Shown: piece by piece, positions 47,027 through 56,331 of the stretch | Numbering within the stretch: position 1 is the first letter of the stretch | Layout of the letters: every line of letters starts with the position of its first letter | Origin: Arenimonas sp049195245 | GTDB lineage: Bacteria > Pseudomonadota > Gammaproteobacteria > Xanthomonadales > Xanthomonadaceae | Assembly (NCBI RefSeq): GCF_049195245.1 | Contig: NZ_JBMIRR010000023.1 | Span: forward strand, 246,948-310,947 | Direction of reading: 5' to 3' | Length of the DNA stretch: 64,000 bases | Position numbers and translations under genes: made by a program | The notes under the pieces: generated by a model | Database searches by the model: none | What the model was told of the DNA's origin: nothing | Seen by the model: the letters and a program-made list of their open reading frames with translations, nothing else

Positions 47027-48274
47027 TCAGCCGACGGTCGCCGCCAGCTTGAAGATGGGCAGGTACATGCCGATCACCATGCCGCCGACCAGAATGCCGA
47101 TCACGACCATGATGAAGGGCTCGATCAGGCTGGCAAGGGCATCGACCGAGTTGTTCACTTCCTGCTCGTAGAACTCCGCCACCTTCAGCAGCATGGTGTC
47201 CAGTGCGCCGGCCTCTTCGCCGATGGCGGTCATCTGCACCACCATGTGCGGGAAGATGTTGACCTGCTTCATCGCCACGTTGAGCTGGTAGCCCACCGAG
47301 ACGTCGTCGCGGATACGCATGACCGCCTCGTTGTAGACGATGCTGCCGGTGGCGCCGGCGACCGTGTCCAACGCCTCCACCAGCGGCACGCCAGCCTTGA
47401 AGGTAAGGGCCAGGGTGCGGGAGAAGCGGGCAATGGCCGACTGATGCAGGATTTGCCCGATGACGGGCAACTTGAGCATCAATCGGTCGACATTTCGTTC
47501 CAGGGTGGGCGAGCGCTTGTATATGGCCAGGAACCCGAATACCGAGATCAGTACGGTACCCAGCACCGCCCACCACCAGGCTGTCAGGAACCGGGAGGCA
47601 TTGACGATCATCTGGGTGAAGGCAGGCAGGTCGGCGCCGAACCCCTTGAACACGTCCTCGAACTGAGGAACCACGTAGATCAGCAGGATGGCACTGACCA
47701 GGATGGCCACCGCGATGACGGCCGCGGGGTAGAACAGCGCCTTCTTGATCTTTCCCTTCAGCGCCTCGGTGCGCTCCTTGTACGTCGCGACCGTGTCGAG
47801 CACGGTGTCGAGGACGCCGGCGCTCTCGCCGGCGCGGGTGAGGTTGCGATAAAGCAGGTCGAACTGGACCGGGTGCCGCGCCATCGCTTCGCTGAGCGAG
47901 CTGCCGCCGGCCACGTTGTCGCGGATATCCATCAGCATGTCGCGCATGCGCGGGTTCTTCTGGCCCGAGCCCAGGATCTCGAAGCTCTGCACCATGGGCA
48001 CGCCCGACTGCAGCATCGTGGCGATCTGGCGGCTGAATACCGAGATGTCCTGCGCGGAGATGGTCTTGCCGGCCGAGCCGAACAGCGGTTTGCTCTTGGC
48101 GCGAACCACCGTCGGGTTGATGCCCTGCTTGCGCAGTTCGGCGCGCAACAGGTTGGCGTTCTTGGACGTGGTCTCGCCCTTCATCTTGACACCGCGCTTG
48201 TCGGTGCCCTCCCACGTGAACTGTTCCATCACGTTGGCACGCGTCGCGGGGGTCTTGGCAGCTGTGGTCGCCAT
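47027..48274 (-). CDS. pilC: type IV pilus inner-membrane platform protein PilC
   Basis: This 415-residue GspF/PilC-family protein has two T2SSF domains (about 80-200 and 285-405) separated by membrane helices. Motifs include FSRQIATMLQSGVPMVQSFEIL in the first domain, FSRTLALTFKAGVPLVEALDTVAG in the second, and the C-terminal SLIEPFIMVVIGILVGGMVIGMYLPIF region. It is the platform on which PilB acts to build the pilus. It follows pilB by 3 bp. Confidence 0.96.
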   Translation of the reverse strand: MATTAAKTPATRANVMEQFTWEGTDKRGVKMKGETTSKNANLLRAELRKQGINPTVVRAKSKPLFGSAGKTISAQDISVFSRQIATMLQSGVPMVQSFEILGSGQKNPRMRDMLMDIRDNVAGGSSLSEAMARHPVQFDLLYRNLTRAGESAGVLDTVLDTVATYKERTEALKGKIKKALFYPAAVIAVAILVSAILLIYVVPQFEDVFKGFGADLPAFTQMIVNASRFLTAWWWAVLGTVLISVFGFLAIYKRSPTLERNVDRLMLKLPVIGQILHQSAIARFSRTLALTFKAGVPLVEALDTVAGATGSIVYNEAVMRIRDDVSVGYQLNVAMKQVNIFPHMVVQMTAIGEEAGALDTMLLKVAEFYEQEVNNSVDALASLIEPFIMVVIGILVGGMVIGMYLPIFKLAATVG

Positions 48275-48277
48275 GGC

Positions 48278-50005
48278 TTAGTCCTTGGTAACGCGGTTGA
48301 TTTCGGCCAGGCTGGTCACGCCCTGCCTGGCCTTGAAAAGGGCGGATTGACGTAGGTCACGCACGCCCGCGGCCTGGGAAGCCTGGGCGATCTGCAGGGC
48401 GTTGCCGCCTTCGAGGATGATGGCCTGGATGTTTTCGGCCATCGGCATCACCTGGTAGATGCCGACGCGGCCCTTGTAGCCGTCGTTGCAATCCTCGCAG
48501 CCGCCCGGTTCATACAGGGTCATGCCGGCCTTGATGTCGTCGTGCGTGAAGCCCTCGGCCAGCAGCGCGTTCTCGGGCAGCGTGATCGGCTTTTTGCAGG
48601 CATCGTGCAGACGGCGCGCCAGGCGCTGGGCGATGATGATGGTGACCGAGGACGTGATGTTGTAGGGCGCGATGCCCATGTTCATCAGGCGCGACACCGT
48701 TTGCGGCGCGTCGTTGGTGTGCAGGGTGGACAGCACCAGGTGGCCCGTCTGGGCGGCCTTGACCGCGATCTCCGCGGTCTCGAGGTCGCGGATTTCGCCG
48801 ACCATGATCACGTCCGGGTCCTGGCGCAGGAAGCTGCGCAGGGCCGCCGCGAAGGTCATGCCCTTCTTGACGTTCATCTGCACCTGGTTGATGCCGGGGA
48901 CGCGGATTTCGACCGGGTCCTCGGCGGTGGAGATGTTGCGCTCCTCGGTGTTGAGGATGTTCAGGCCGGTGTACAGCGAAACGGTCTTGCCCGAACCGGT
49001 GGGGCCGGTGACCAGGATCATGCCGTAGGGCTTGGACAGCGCGTCAAGGTAGAGCTGCTTCTGGTCTTCCTCGTAGCCCAGCTTGTCGATGCCCAGCTTG
49101 GCGGCGCTGCCGTCGAGCAGTCGCAGCACGACCTTCTCGCCGAACAGGGTGGGGCAGGTGGACACGCGGAAGTCCATCTGCTTGGTCTTGGAAATGTTGA
49201 GCTTGATGCGGCCGTCCTGCGGCAGGCGGCGCTCGGCGATGTCAAGCTGGGCCATGACCTTGAGGCGGGCGGTGATGCGCGGATGCAGTTTCACCGGCGC
49301 CTTCGCCACGCCGCGCAGGATGCCGTCCATGCGCAGGCGGACCCGGAACTCGGTTTCGTAGGGCTCGAAGTGGATGTCGGAGGCGCCGCGCTTGATGGCG
49401 TCCAGCAGCACCTTGTTGACGAAGCGCACCACCGGGGTGTCGTCGCCGCCCTTGGAATCGGCGATGTTGTCGGGGCTGTCGTCGTCGCCGCCGGTGGACT
49501 CGAGGTTCTCGAGCCCCTCGTCGTCGCCCATGCTGTCGCCCATGCTGTCGGTCGCGGTCAGCGCGAGCTCGATGGTGCGGCGCAGCTTCTCCTCGTCCAC
49601 CAGGATCGGTTCGACCGTGAGGTTCGCGGCGAACTTGATCTCATCCAGGGCGCGGGTGTTGGTGGGGTCGGAGATGGCGACGAACAGGCGGTTTCCGCGC
49701 TTGAACAGCGGCAGCGCCTGGTGCTTGGTGATCAGCTCCTCGCTGATGACCTTGGTGGCGGCCTGGTTGAGGTCAAGGGCTTGGGCATCAAAGAGCGGCA
49801 TGCCGAACTCGACCGCGTTGGCCCCGGCGACATGTGCCGCGGTGACCAGCTTCTTCTCCAGCAGGTACTGATGGACCGGCCGCTTCAGCTTGCCGGACTC
49901 TTCCAGCGCTTTCCGGGCATCGGCCTCGCCAAGGGCGCCATCCAGCACCAGGCGCCGGGCGATGCCGGTGATGCCCACAAGGTTGGCAGTGGCGTTGGCG
50001 TTCAC
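48278..50005 (-). CDS. pilB: type IV pilus assembly ATPase PilB
   Basis: This 575-residue secretion ATPase powers pilus extension. The N-terminal T2SSE-N domain is followed by the ATPase core with Walker A GPTGSGKTVSLYTGL, Asp box DPDVIMVGEIRDLETAEIA and the His box GHLVLSTLHTND. A tetracysteine metal site is partly present (CKKP and CEDCNDG). The start is a GTG at 50005 with the ribosome-binding site GGGGAG; this gives the conserved MNANATANLVGITGIARRL. It is the first gene of pilBCD-coaE. Pilin genes, which often lie beside pilB, are 12 kb away. Confidence 0.95.
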   Translation of the reverse strand: MNANATANLVGITGIARRLVLDGALGEADARKALEESGKLKRPVHQYLLEKKLVTAAHVAGANAVEFGMPLFDAQALDLNQAATKVISEELITKHQALPLFKRGNRLFVAISDPTNTRALDEIKFAANLTVEPILVDEEKLRRTIELALTATDSMGDSMGDDEGLENLESTGGDDDSPDNIADSKGGDDTPVVRFVNKVLLDAIKRGASDIHFEPYETEFRVRLRMDGILRGVAKAPVKLHPRITARLKVMAQLDIAERRLPQDGRIKLNISKTKQMDFRVSTCPTLFGEKVVLRLLDGSAAKLGIDKLGYEEDQKQLYLDALSKPYGMILVTGPTGSGKTVSLYTGLNILNTEERNISTAEDPVEIRVPGINQVQMNVKKGMTFAAALRSFLRQDPDVIMVGEIRDLETAEIAVKAAQTGHLVLSTLHTNDAPQTVSRLMNMGIAPYNITSSVTIIIAQRLARRLHDACKKPITLPENALLAEGFTHDDIKAGMTLYEPGGCEDCNDGYKGRVGIYQVMPMAENIQAIILEGGNALQIAQASQAAGVRDLRQSALFKARQGVTSLAEINRVTKD

Positions 50006-50057
50006 TCTGCTCCCCAGAGACGCGCGTCTGCGCCAACTGTACCCGAAAAATGGCCGC

Positions 50058-50073
50058 TGGCCAGCCTCTTGCA
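50058..50073 (+). promoter_or_regulatory. possible sigma54-type promoter of the glycan operon
   Basis: TGGCCAGCCTCTTGCA has the sigma54 layout: TGGC, then TTGCA, with GG and GC exactly 12 bases apart (first G to first G). It is about 56 bp before the first glycosyltransferase ATG (50129). Two central positions differ from TGGCACG. It resembles the better pilA element at 63614-63629, so the same PilR/RpoN control may apply, but this is inferred. Confidence 0.4.
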
Positions 50074-50128
50074 GCACATTCTTATAGTCATCAGGGGGGG
50101 TGGATCAAGTAAGCTTGGGGCTCGGAGC

Positions 50129-51016
50129 ATGGGGGTAGCCGTGAAAGTAAGTGTAGTCTTGCCTGCCAAAAACGAGGCTGAAGGGCTGCGGCGGACACTA
50201 CCTGCCCTGAAGCAGGCCCTGCCCGAGGCCCAGATCATCGTCGTGGACGACGGGTCCACCGACGAGACCGGCACCGTCGCCAGGGGGCTGGGGGCCACGG
50301 TCCTGGGCTCACCCTATTCCATGGGCAATGGGGCAGCCATCAAGCGGGGGGCGCGTGCGGCCTCCGGGGACGTCCTGGTGTTCATGGATGCCGACGGCCA
50401 GCATGACCCCGGGCATATCGCCCTGCTGCTGGAGCGGATCGAGGCCGGTTACGACATGGCCGTGGGTGCACGCGATGGCGCCGGCCAGGCCAATGTCGGG
50501 CGGGGGCTCGCCAATGGCCTCTACAACCGGCTGGCCAGCTGGATGACGGGACATCAGGTGCTCGACCTGACATCGGGCTTCCGCGCCGTGCGCGCCGAGC
50601 GGTTCCGGGAGTTCCTGCACCTGCTGCCCAACGGGTTCAGTTACCCCACCACGAGCACCATGGCGTTTTTTCGCAGTGCCTACCCGGTCGCCTATGTTCC
50701 CATCCGGGTGGGAAAGCGGGTCGGAACGTCCAGCCATATCCGGCCGCTACGCGACGGGCTTCGCTTCCTGCTCATCATCTTCAAGATTGCCACCCTGTAC
50801 TCGCCGCTGAAGCTGTTCATTCCGGCGTCCGCCGCGTTCTTCACGCTAGGCCTGGGGTATTACGCCTACACCTACAGCACGATGGGGCGGTTCACCAACA
50901 TGAGCACACTGCTGTTCAGTGCCGCCGTGATCATCTTCCTGATCGGACTGGTATCGGAACAGATTACCGGCCTTACGTTCTTGGCCTCCCGGAACGAGCC
51001 GGGGCAGCGTGGCTGA
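50129..51016 (+). CDS. family 2 glycosyltransferase, polyprenyl-phosphate sugar synthase-like
   Basis: This 295-residue protein has a GT2 catalytic domain (VSVVLPAKNEAEGLRRTLP, IIVVDDGSTDETGTVA, VFMDADGQHDP) of the dolichol-phosphate-mannose synthase type. The C-terminal half ends in two membrane helices (about 230-285). The DADGQHDP metal motif is characteristic of DPM1/DpgP-like enzymes that transfer a sugar to polyprenyl phosphate. It would supply lipid-linked sugar to a membrane glycosyltransferase such as the one at 60626-62473. The start is the ATG at 50129; a GTG at 50141 is possible. It overlaps the epimerase gene by 8 bp. Confidence 0.85.
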   Translation: MGVAVKVSVVLPAKNEAEGLRRTLPALKQALPEAQIIVVDDGSTDETGTVARGLGATVLGSPYSMGNGAAIKRGARAASGDVLVFMDADGQHDPGHIALLLERIEAGYDMAVGARDGAGQANVGRGLANGLYNRLASWMTGHQVLDLTSGFRAVRAERFREFLHLLPNGFSYPTTSTMAFFRSAYPVAYVPIRVGKRVGTSSHIRPLRDGLRFLLIIFKIATLYSPLKLFIPASAAFFTLGLGYYAYTYSTMGRFTNMSTLLFSAAVIIFLIGLVSEQITGLTFLASRNEPGQRG

Positions 51017-52133
51017 CGCATCGCCACCGGGGATCCTGGTGCTGGTCGGCACCAAGGCGCAATTCATAAAGACGGCGCCATTGCTGCGCGAGCTGGACGG
51101 TCGGGGTGCCGCATACCGGCTCATTTACACCGGCCAGCATTCGGAGACCTTTTCGTCGCTCGAAGAAGCCTTCGGCACCCGGGCTGCGGACGACCACATG
51201 GTGCCCGGCAACGAAGCCGACAGCGCGCCTGGCCTGGTGGGCTGGGCCTTGAAATTCACGCTGGCTGCCTGGCGGCGAATCCGCGCCGGGGCGTGGCGCG
51301 GCGCCAGCTGGGGCGTGGTGCACGGAGACACCGCGTCCACGCTGTTGTCGGCGCTTGCGTTGCGTGCCGCCGGTGTCCGCGTGGCCCATGTGGAGGCCGG
51401 CCTGCGATCGCCCAGGCTGCTGTCTCCGTTCCCGGAGGAAATCGTGCGGCGCTGGGTGTCTCGGCTGGCCGACCTCCACCTTGCGCCGGATGCGCCTGCG
51501 CTGGCCAACCTGCGTGGTGTCTCAGGCAGGGTGGTGGACACCGGCGGCAACACGCTGCTTGATGCGCTGCGACTGGCGCTTGACCGGCTGCGCCCGGAGC
51601 ACGGCCAGGGGGGGCAGGGAGGCTATGCGATCGTGTCCCTGCACCGCACCGAGAACCTGGGCTCGGCGGCGGCATTCAAGATTCTCATGCAGGACGTCGA
51701 GGCCACGGCGCGCCAGTTGCCCGTGCGGTTCGTGCTGCACCCGGTGACGCGCCGCAAGTTGCAGCGCAGCGGCTGGATGGAGCGGCTATCGCGGCAACCC
51801 GGCATAAGCCTGCTCGAGCGGACGGACTATGTTTCCTTTGTCCGGCTGATGCTGGGCGCGCGCCTGCTGATGACCGATGGTGGAAGCAACCAGGAAGAGG
51901 CGGCGATGCTCGGCCTGCCCACCGTGCTGATGCGCACGGCCACCGAGCGGCCCGATGGGCTGGCTGAAGGAGGCGTCGTGCTGTCTCGCCTGGACAGCCG
52001 GATTGTCGCGGAGTTCGTCGCCAAGCACGCTGGAACGTCCTGGACGGTGCGAGACCTCCCCGCGGATCGCTCGCCCTCTGCGGTCATTGTCGACGAGCTG
52101 GTTCGGTCCGACGCCGGCGCGGATCGGCACTAG
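51009..52133 (+). CDS. non-hydrolysing UDP-N-acetylglucosamine 2-epimerase family (WecB-like)
   Basis: This 374-residue epimerase converts UDP-GlcNAc to UDP-ManNAc in the family. The active-site residues are present: the aspartate in VVHGDTASTL, the glutamates in HVEAGLRSPRLLSPFPEE, and the histidine in SLHRTENLG. Substrate-end motifs are TDGGSNQEEAAMLGLPTVLMR with RPDGLAEGG. The start is a GTG at 51009 overlapping the glycosyltransferase stop. A different NDP-sugar substrate cannot be ruled out. It is followed 25 bp later by another glycosyltransferase gene. Confidence 0.9.
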   Translation: MADASPPGILVLVGTKAQFIKTAPLLRELDGRGAAYRLIYTGQHSETFSSLEEAFGTRAADDHMVPGNEADSAPGLVGWALKFTLAAWRRIRAGAWRGASWGVVHGDTASTLLSALALRAAGVRVAHVEAGLRSPRLLSPFPEEIVRRWVSRLADLHLAPDAPALANLRGVSGRVVDTGGNTLLDALRLALDRLRPEHGQGGQGGYAIVSLHRTENLGSAAAFKILMQDVEATARQLPVRFVLHPVTRRKLQRSGWMERLSRQPGISLLERTDYVSFVRLMLGARLLMTDGGSNQEEAAMLGLPTVLMRTATERPDGLAEGGVVLSRLDSRIVAEFVAKHAGTSWTVRDLPADRSPSAVIVDELVRSDAGADRH

Positions 52134-52158
52134 CTTCGGCTCGGGCACAGAGGCGCAC

Positions 52159-53172
52159 GTGGCCACCAGCGAGATTCTTGAGGTTTCGGATCCGTCGCGG
52201 CTGCCGGCTGCGCCGGTGGTGAGCGTGCTGATGGTCGCCTACAACCACGAGGCATGGATAGGCGCGGCGATCGAGGGAATCGTCGGCCAGGAGTATGCGG
52301 ACGGATTCGAGCTGGTGATCGGCGAGGACTGCTCCAGCGATCGCACCCGTGAAATCGCCCTGGACTTCCAGCGGCGCTTCCCGAATCTCGTCCGGGTCAT
52401 CACGTCCGCACACAACGTCGGACCCGCGGCCAACCATGCCCGCGTCATCGCCGCGGCGCGCGGCAGTCTGCTCGCGTTCTGCGAAGGCGACGACTACTGG
52501 TGTCACCCGGGCAAGCTGGCGGCTCAGGCGCGGCTTCTGCAGGAGAATCCGCAGGCCGCGATGGTCCACGCGGACTGGGTGCGCAGTCGTCGCGACGCGA
52601 CGGGTGCCTGGCAGCATCGCCCGGAGCACTCCGAACACGCGAGACTCCCGCTGCGGCACCTGCAGGGTGACCTCTTCCATGCGTTCTATTTCGGCCGAAT
52701 CCTGCGTACCTGCACGTTGATGGTGCGGCGATCGGCCTTGGAAGCCTACAAGGCCGCCGCGATTTCCCGACCCGCCTATCGGTTCGAGGACACGGTGATC
52801 AATGCCTACCTGACGTCGCGATGGTCCGTGGCGTACTGGCCCGAAGTGGCGGCGGTTTACCGGGAAAGTCCCGGATCGCTGTTGCGCTCCGGGGTGGCAT
52901 CCAAGATCAGCTTCCTGCGATCCTCACTGCAGTTCGACAGCGACGCCCGCCGCTTTTTCGCGGATCGCGCCGACTATCCGCAGGCATATCGCTGGGAGTT
53001 GGCCGTCGGCATGGCCCTGTGGGCGCTTAAGGGTCGCGACCTGGCGGCATTTCGCGAGGCCGTTTCGGACCTGTGGCGCCACTTCGGAATCCTGGGCGGC
53101 CTGCGGGCGGGATGGGAGACGCTGGCGCTGCGGCTGCCGCGTGCGCGCAGGCGCCGGGAGGGCCAGCGATGA
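52159..53172 (+). CDS. family 2 glycosyltransferase
   Basis: This GT2 enzyme has about 337 residues. The nucleotide-binding start is VVSVLMVAYNHEAWIGAAIEG, then VIGEDCSSDRTREIAL and the metal/acceptor motif CEGDDYWCHPGKLAAQ. This EGDDYW pattern is typical of capsule and O-antigen transferases. I use the GTG at 52159; a shorter start is possible, since the first about 20 residues are not conserved. It overlaps the flippase gene by 4 bp. The C-terminal about 100 residues are helical and unassigned. The sugar transferred is unknown. Confidence 0.85.
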   Translation: MATSEILEVSDPSRLPAAPVVSVLMVAYNHEAWIGAAIEGIVGQEYADGFELVIGEDCSSDRTREIALDFQRRFPNLVRVITSAHNVGPAANHARVIAAARGSLLAFCEGDDYWCHPGKLAAQARLLQENPQAAMVHADWVRSRRDATGAWQHRPEHSEHARLPLRHLQGDLFHAFYFGRILRTCTLMVRRSALEAYKAAAISRPAYRFEDTVINAYLTSRWSVAYWPEVAAVYRESPGSLLRSGVASKISFLRSSLQFDSDARRFFADRADYPQAYRWELAVGMALWALKGRDLAAFREAVSDLWRHFGILGGLRAGWETLALRLPRARRRREGQR

Positions 53173-54422
53173 CGGGACCGGACGGGTTCACGAAGCGCTA
53201 CCGGGTCGGGCGACTGGGACAGAACACGGTGCTGTATGCCGGCGGCATGGGCGCGCGTGCGGTCATCCAGGCCGCCTATCTGGTTCTCCTGTCCCGCTGG
53301 ATGGGGCCGGAGGGCTACGGCTATTTCGCCGGATCGGTGGCCGCGGCGGTGATCCTCAGCCCCCTGGCTGGCTGGGGCGTGTCCTTCCTCATTGCCCGCA
53401 ACGTGGGCCTGGACGCAACGGCCCGGGGTGCCATGTGGGCGACGGCGCTGAACCAGATTGCCTTGTCGGGCATCGTGCTCGTATCGCTGGTGATGCTCGC
53501 CTCGGCGGGATTGCTCGATCACCGGGTTTCAACTTCGGCGATGCTGATGCTGGCGATCGCCGAGCTGGTGGCCTTGCCGATGGCGAACACCGCAGCGGGC
53601 CTGGCCTTGGCGGTGGACAAGGGTTGGGCGGCGACGGTGGCCACCATGCTCGTGCCCGCTGGGCGGCTGTCGAGCGTGGGCGCCTGGATGGCGTCTGGGG
53701 GGCATCCCAGTCCGGACGCCGTGGCGGCGGCACATCTTTGCGGATCGTTGCTAGGCGCGGCGGCCGCGTTCCTGCTGATGGCGCGCATCGGGGCGCGGCC
53801 CCAATGGCAGGAAAGGCTGCCGATGCTGTCCGCGGCGCGGGTGGGCATGAGCCATGCGTTTGGAACGCTGGTGGGGGTGAGCTACCTGGAACTCGACAAG
53901 GTCATCCTGCTCCAGGTGGTGGATGCCGCCACCGCCGGGGCCTACACCGTCGCCTTCCGCGCCGTCGCGCTGTTCGTGTTGCCGGTGACCGCCCTGGTGG
54001 CATCGGCCATTCCCAGGCTGCTGACCAGCGCAGGCGGCCCGGCCGAACCGGTCCTGCGTCGCGCCATCCAGCGAACGCTGGTGGGCTATGCGATCCTGGC
54101 GACGGCCCTCGCGCTGGTGTCCGCGCCGCTGCTGCCGATGGTCTTTGGTCCGGGCTATTCGGGCTCGAGCCGCTATATGGTTATGCTCGCGCCCTGGATA
54201 ATGATCTTCGCCGCCCACCAGTACCTGGGGACCCGGCTCACCACGTCCGACCGCCAGGGCCTGCGGCTGGCCATCGAGTCAGGCGGCATGGTGCTGCTGC
54301 TGGCGCTGAACCTCCACTGGATTCCTGAGCTGGGGGCAGACGGCGCGGTAGCCGCGCTGTACTGCGCCGAACTGGTCATGATCCTTGCCTTCGCCTGGCG
54401 GGGCGGCAGGAAAACATCGTGA
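53169..54422 (+). CDS. polysaccharide flippase (Wzx/MATE-superfamily)
   Basis: This 417-residue polytopic protein has about 12 hydrophobic helices and the Wzx/RfbX profile: an N-terminal amphipathic stretch, GARAVIQAAYLVLLSRWMGP (the usual first-helix WMGPEGYG motif), and basic loops between helix pairs. It should flip a lipid-linked glycan across the inner membrane. It overlaps the preceding glycosyltransferase gene by 4 bp. No Wzy polymerase or Wzz is recognisable here, so the exported unit may be a short oligosaccharide. Confidence 0.85.
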   Translation: MTGPDGFTKRYRVGRLGQNTVLYAGGMGARAVIQAAYLVLLSRWMGPEGYGYFAGSVAAAVILSPLAGWGVSFLIARNVGLDATARGAMWATALNQIALSGIVLVSLVMLASAGLLDHRVSTSAMLMLAIAELVALPMANTAAGLALAVDKGWAATVATMLVPAGRLSSVGAWMASGGHPSPDAVAAAHLCGSLLGAAAAFLLMARIGARPQWQERLPMLSAARVGMSHAFGTLVGVSYLELDKVILLQVVDAATAGAYTVAFRAVALFVLPVTALVASAIPRLLTSAGGPAEPVLRRAIQRTLVGYAILATALALVSAPLLPMVFGPGYSGSSRYMVMLAPWIMIFAAHQYLGTRLTTSDRQGLRLAIESGGMVLLLALNLHWIPELGADGAVAALYCAELVMILAFAWRGGRKTS

Positions 54423-54483
54423 GTAAGGCCGGTGCGCCAATGACGGCTGCCCGGTTGCGGCCAAGATCCCACAGGAGCAAGCA

Positions 54484-55590
54484 ATGCCTACACCGATGCT
54501 GAACTGGCTGGAGAGCATCCAGGATCGTTCAGGGTTCTACGCCCGGCATGGTGCCGCCGCGCGCCGGGACCGCGACTTCGATTGGCGCTGGTTCCATTCA
54601 AGGCCCAGCGGGAGGTTCATCGACGCGAGAAGGCATGCCAAGAACCTGCTGTTCCGGCTCGGCCTGGGCAAGGCCAGGCCGATCTCCGTGCAGTGGCTGA
54701 GGGACAACGCGGAGCAGCTATGGAGCACCCGGCTGATGTTCAGCGATGACGTCAGCCGGCTGATGTTCGACGAGCATCTTGTGCTCAAGGTGACCGACCA
54801 TCGAAAGCACTACTTCCCCCGGATGGATTTCGAGGAATTGCTGAGCGTGGTTGCCGAGGAGCCGTTCCGCGATCCGGCGCTGCCTTCGGAGTACCTTGGC
54901 CTGCCGCTGATGGTTTTCACCGTGCAGCCGGCCAACGGCGGAATGCCGGTCAGGGTGATCACCACGCGGCTGCAGTTGGATCTGCTCAACGGGTTCAGGC
55001 AGTACCTGCCGCATCGCAATGGAGTGGACCTGGGTCCGCGCGAGGGAGACGTGGTGATCGACTGCGGCGCCTGCATCGGCGAGGTTTCGCTGGTGTTCGC
55101 GAGCATGGTCGGCGCAAGTGGCCAGGTGCACCTGTTTGACCCGGTTCCCCTGCATGGCCGCTTCTGCCAGCTGCAAGGCCAGCTGAATCCGTCGCTTGCC
55201 CCTTTGCTGCATGTCAACACACTTGCGGTGGGCGACACCGTGCACAACGCCGTCGGCGCCAGGGCGGACAGCGGTCACATCGAGCCCGGCGCCATACCCA
55301 TCGACCAGTTTTCGTCCACGACCATCGATGACTACTGCATGCGCCAAGGCCTGGATCGCCTGGACTTCATCAAGATGGACATCGAGGGCAGCGAACTGGC
55401 TGCCCTCAACGGCGGTGCCCAGTCCATCGCGCGCTTCAAGCCGCGCCTGGCGATATCGGCGTACCACAAGGCCGATGACCTGTGGGTTCTGGCCCGGCGC
55501 ATCAAGGAAATCAACCCCGGTTATCGCCTTTCGTTCGGCCACCACTCGCCGATCCAGTGGGAATCGGTGCTGTACGCCGACAACCCGTAG
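54484..55590 (+). CDS. FkbM family methyltransferase
   Basis: This 368-residue protein has an FkbM/Methyltransf_21 domain in the C-terminal half. SAM motif I is DVVIDCGACIGEVSLVFASM (about residues 188-207), followed by VHLFDPVP, and the family hallmark LDFIKMDIEGSELAALNGG near 293-311. The N-terminal 150 residues are of unknown function and positively charged. FkbM enzymes O-methylate sugars or macrolides, so a glycan methylation is likely. It is the last gene of the plus-strand operon and converges with the next gene with only 3 bp between the ends. Confidence 0.87.
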   Translation: MPTPMLNWLESIQDRSGFYARHGAAARRDRDFDWRWFHSRPSGRFIDARRHAKNLLFRLGLGKARPISVQWLRDNAEQLWSTRLMFSDDVSRLMFDEHLVLKVTDHRKHYFPRMDFEELLSVVAEEPFRDPALPSEYLGLPLMVFTVQPANGGMPVRVITTRLQLDLLNGFRQYLPHRNGVDLGPREGDVVIDCGACIGEVSLVFASMVGASGQVHLFDPVPLHGRFCQLQGQLNPSLAPLLHVNTLAVGDTVHNAVGARADSGHIEPGAIPIDQFSSTTIDDYCMRQGLDRLDFIKMDIEGSELAALNGGAQSIARFKPRLAISAYHKADDLWVLARRIKEINPGYRLSFGHHSPIQWESVLYADNP

Positions 55591-55593
55591 CGA

Positions 55594-56322
55594 TCAGCCG
55601 CGTCGGCACACCAGGTATATGCTGGCGGTCAGCTCGGGATACTGCATGCCGAGCGCATAGCAGCCCTCCAGGTAGCCGTGGTCGATGATGCCCTGTCCGA
55701 TAAGCTGGTCGAACTGGAAGTTCGCAAAGGGCTTGAACATCACCCCGCCGCGCGATTCCACCCGCAGGCCGGCGCTCCGGACATCGTGCTCCAGCGTGTC
55801 GAAGCTGTATGTGCATCGATGTCCGTGCAATCTTTCGCCGTCGGTGACGGCATGGTTTGTCTCGATAAGGCCCATGCGAACCGCAATCTGCCGCGATGCC
55901 GCCTGCGCGTTGGGGACGACCACGAACAGTCGTCCCTCGTTGGTGAGCCAGTCGCCGATACGTGCCAGGCACTGCACCGGGTCGTCCAGGTGCTCCAGCG
56001 TATGCACCAGGAAGATCGAATCGTAGACGGACTCGAGCCGAGCATCCTCGATTCGGCCATGGATGAACGACACCGAAGGCGGCACCCGCGCCCGCGCTGC
56101 CTCGATCAGTTCGCCGGAGGCCTCCAGCACCGAGAGGTCGTCGAAGTGTTCGACTAGTGACAGGGTCGAGCTGCCATCGAAGCAGCCAATCTCCAGTGCC
56201 TTGCCCGACCTCCGCAGGAACGGCGAAAGCGTCCGCATCAGGTACGACCTGACCACGCCGTCGAAACCATAGGCGTACTTCCGGCGCTCGTTGTCCTGGA
56301 ATTCCTTGTCGTAGTTGCGCAT
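55594..56322 (-). CDS. class I SAM-dependent methyltransferase
   Basis: This is a 242-residue methyltransferase with motif I ALEIGCFDGSSTLSLVEHF, LSVLEASGELIEAAR, HTLEHLDDPVQCLARI and LTNEGRLFVVVPNA, the pattern of the UbiE/Methyltransf_23 group. The ATG at 56322 is preferred because GAGGA stands six bases upstream; a second ATG at 56328 is too close to it. It is the last gene of the minus-strand glycan operon, 9 bp behind the PhyH gene. The target is unknown; N- or O-methylation of the amino sugar is plausible. Confidence 0.85.
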   Translation of the reverse strand: MRNYDKEFQDNERRKYAYGFDGVVRSYLMRTLSPFLRRSGKALEIGCFDGSSTLSLVEHFDDLSVLEASGELIEAARARVPPSVSFIHGRIEDARLESVYDSIFLVHTLEHLDDPVQCLARIGDWLTNEGRLFVVVPNAQAASRQIAVRMGLIETNHAVTDGERLHGHRCTYSFDTLEHDVRSAGLRVESRGGVMFKPFANFQFDQLIGQGIIDHGYLEGCYALGMQYPELTASIYLVCRRG

Positions 56323-56331
56323 GTTCATTCC

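Noticed and set aside
46122..48355. Plus-strand open frame opposite the pilD-pilC genes
   Set aside because: A GC shadow; PilD and PilC are complete on the minus strand with catalytic and family motifs.
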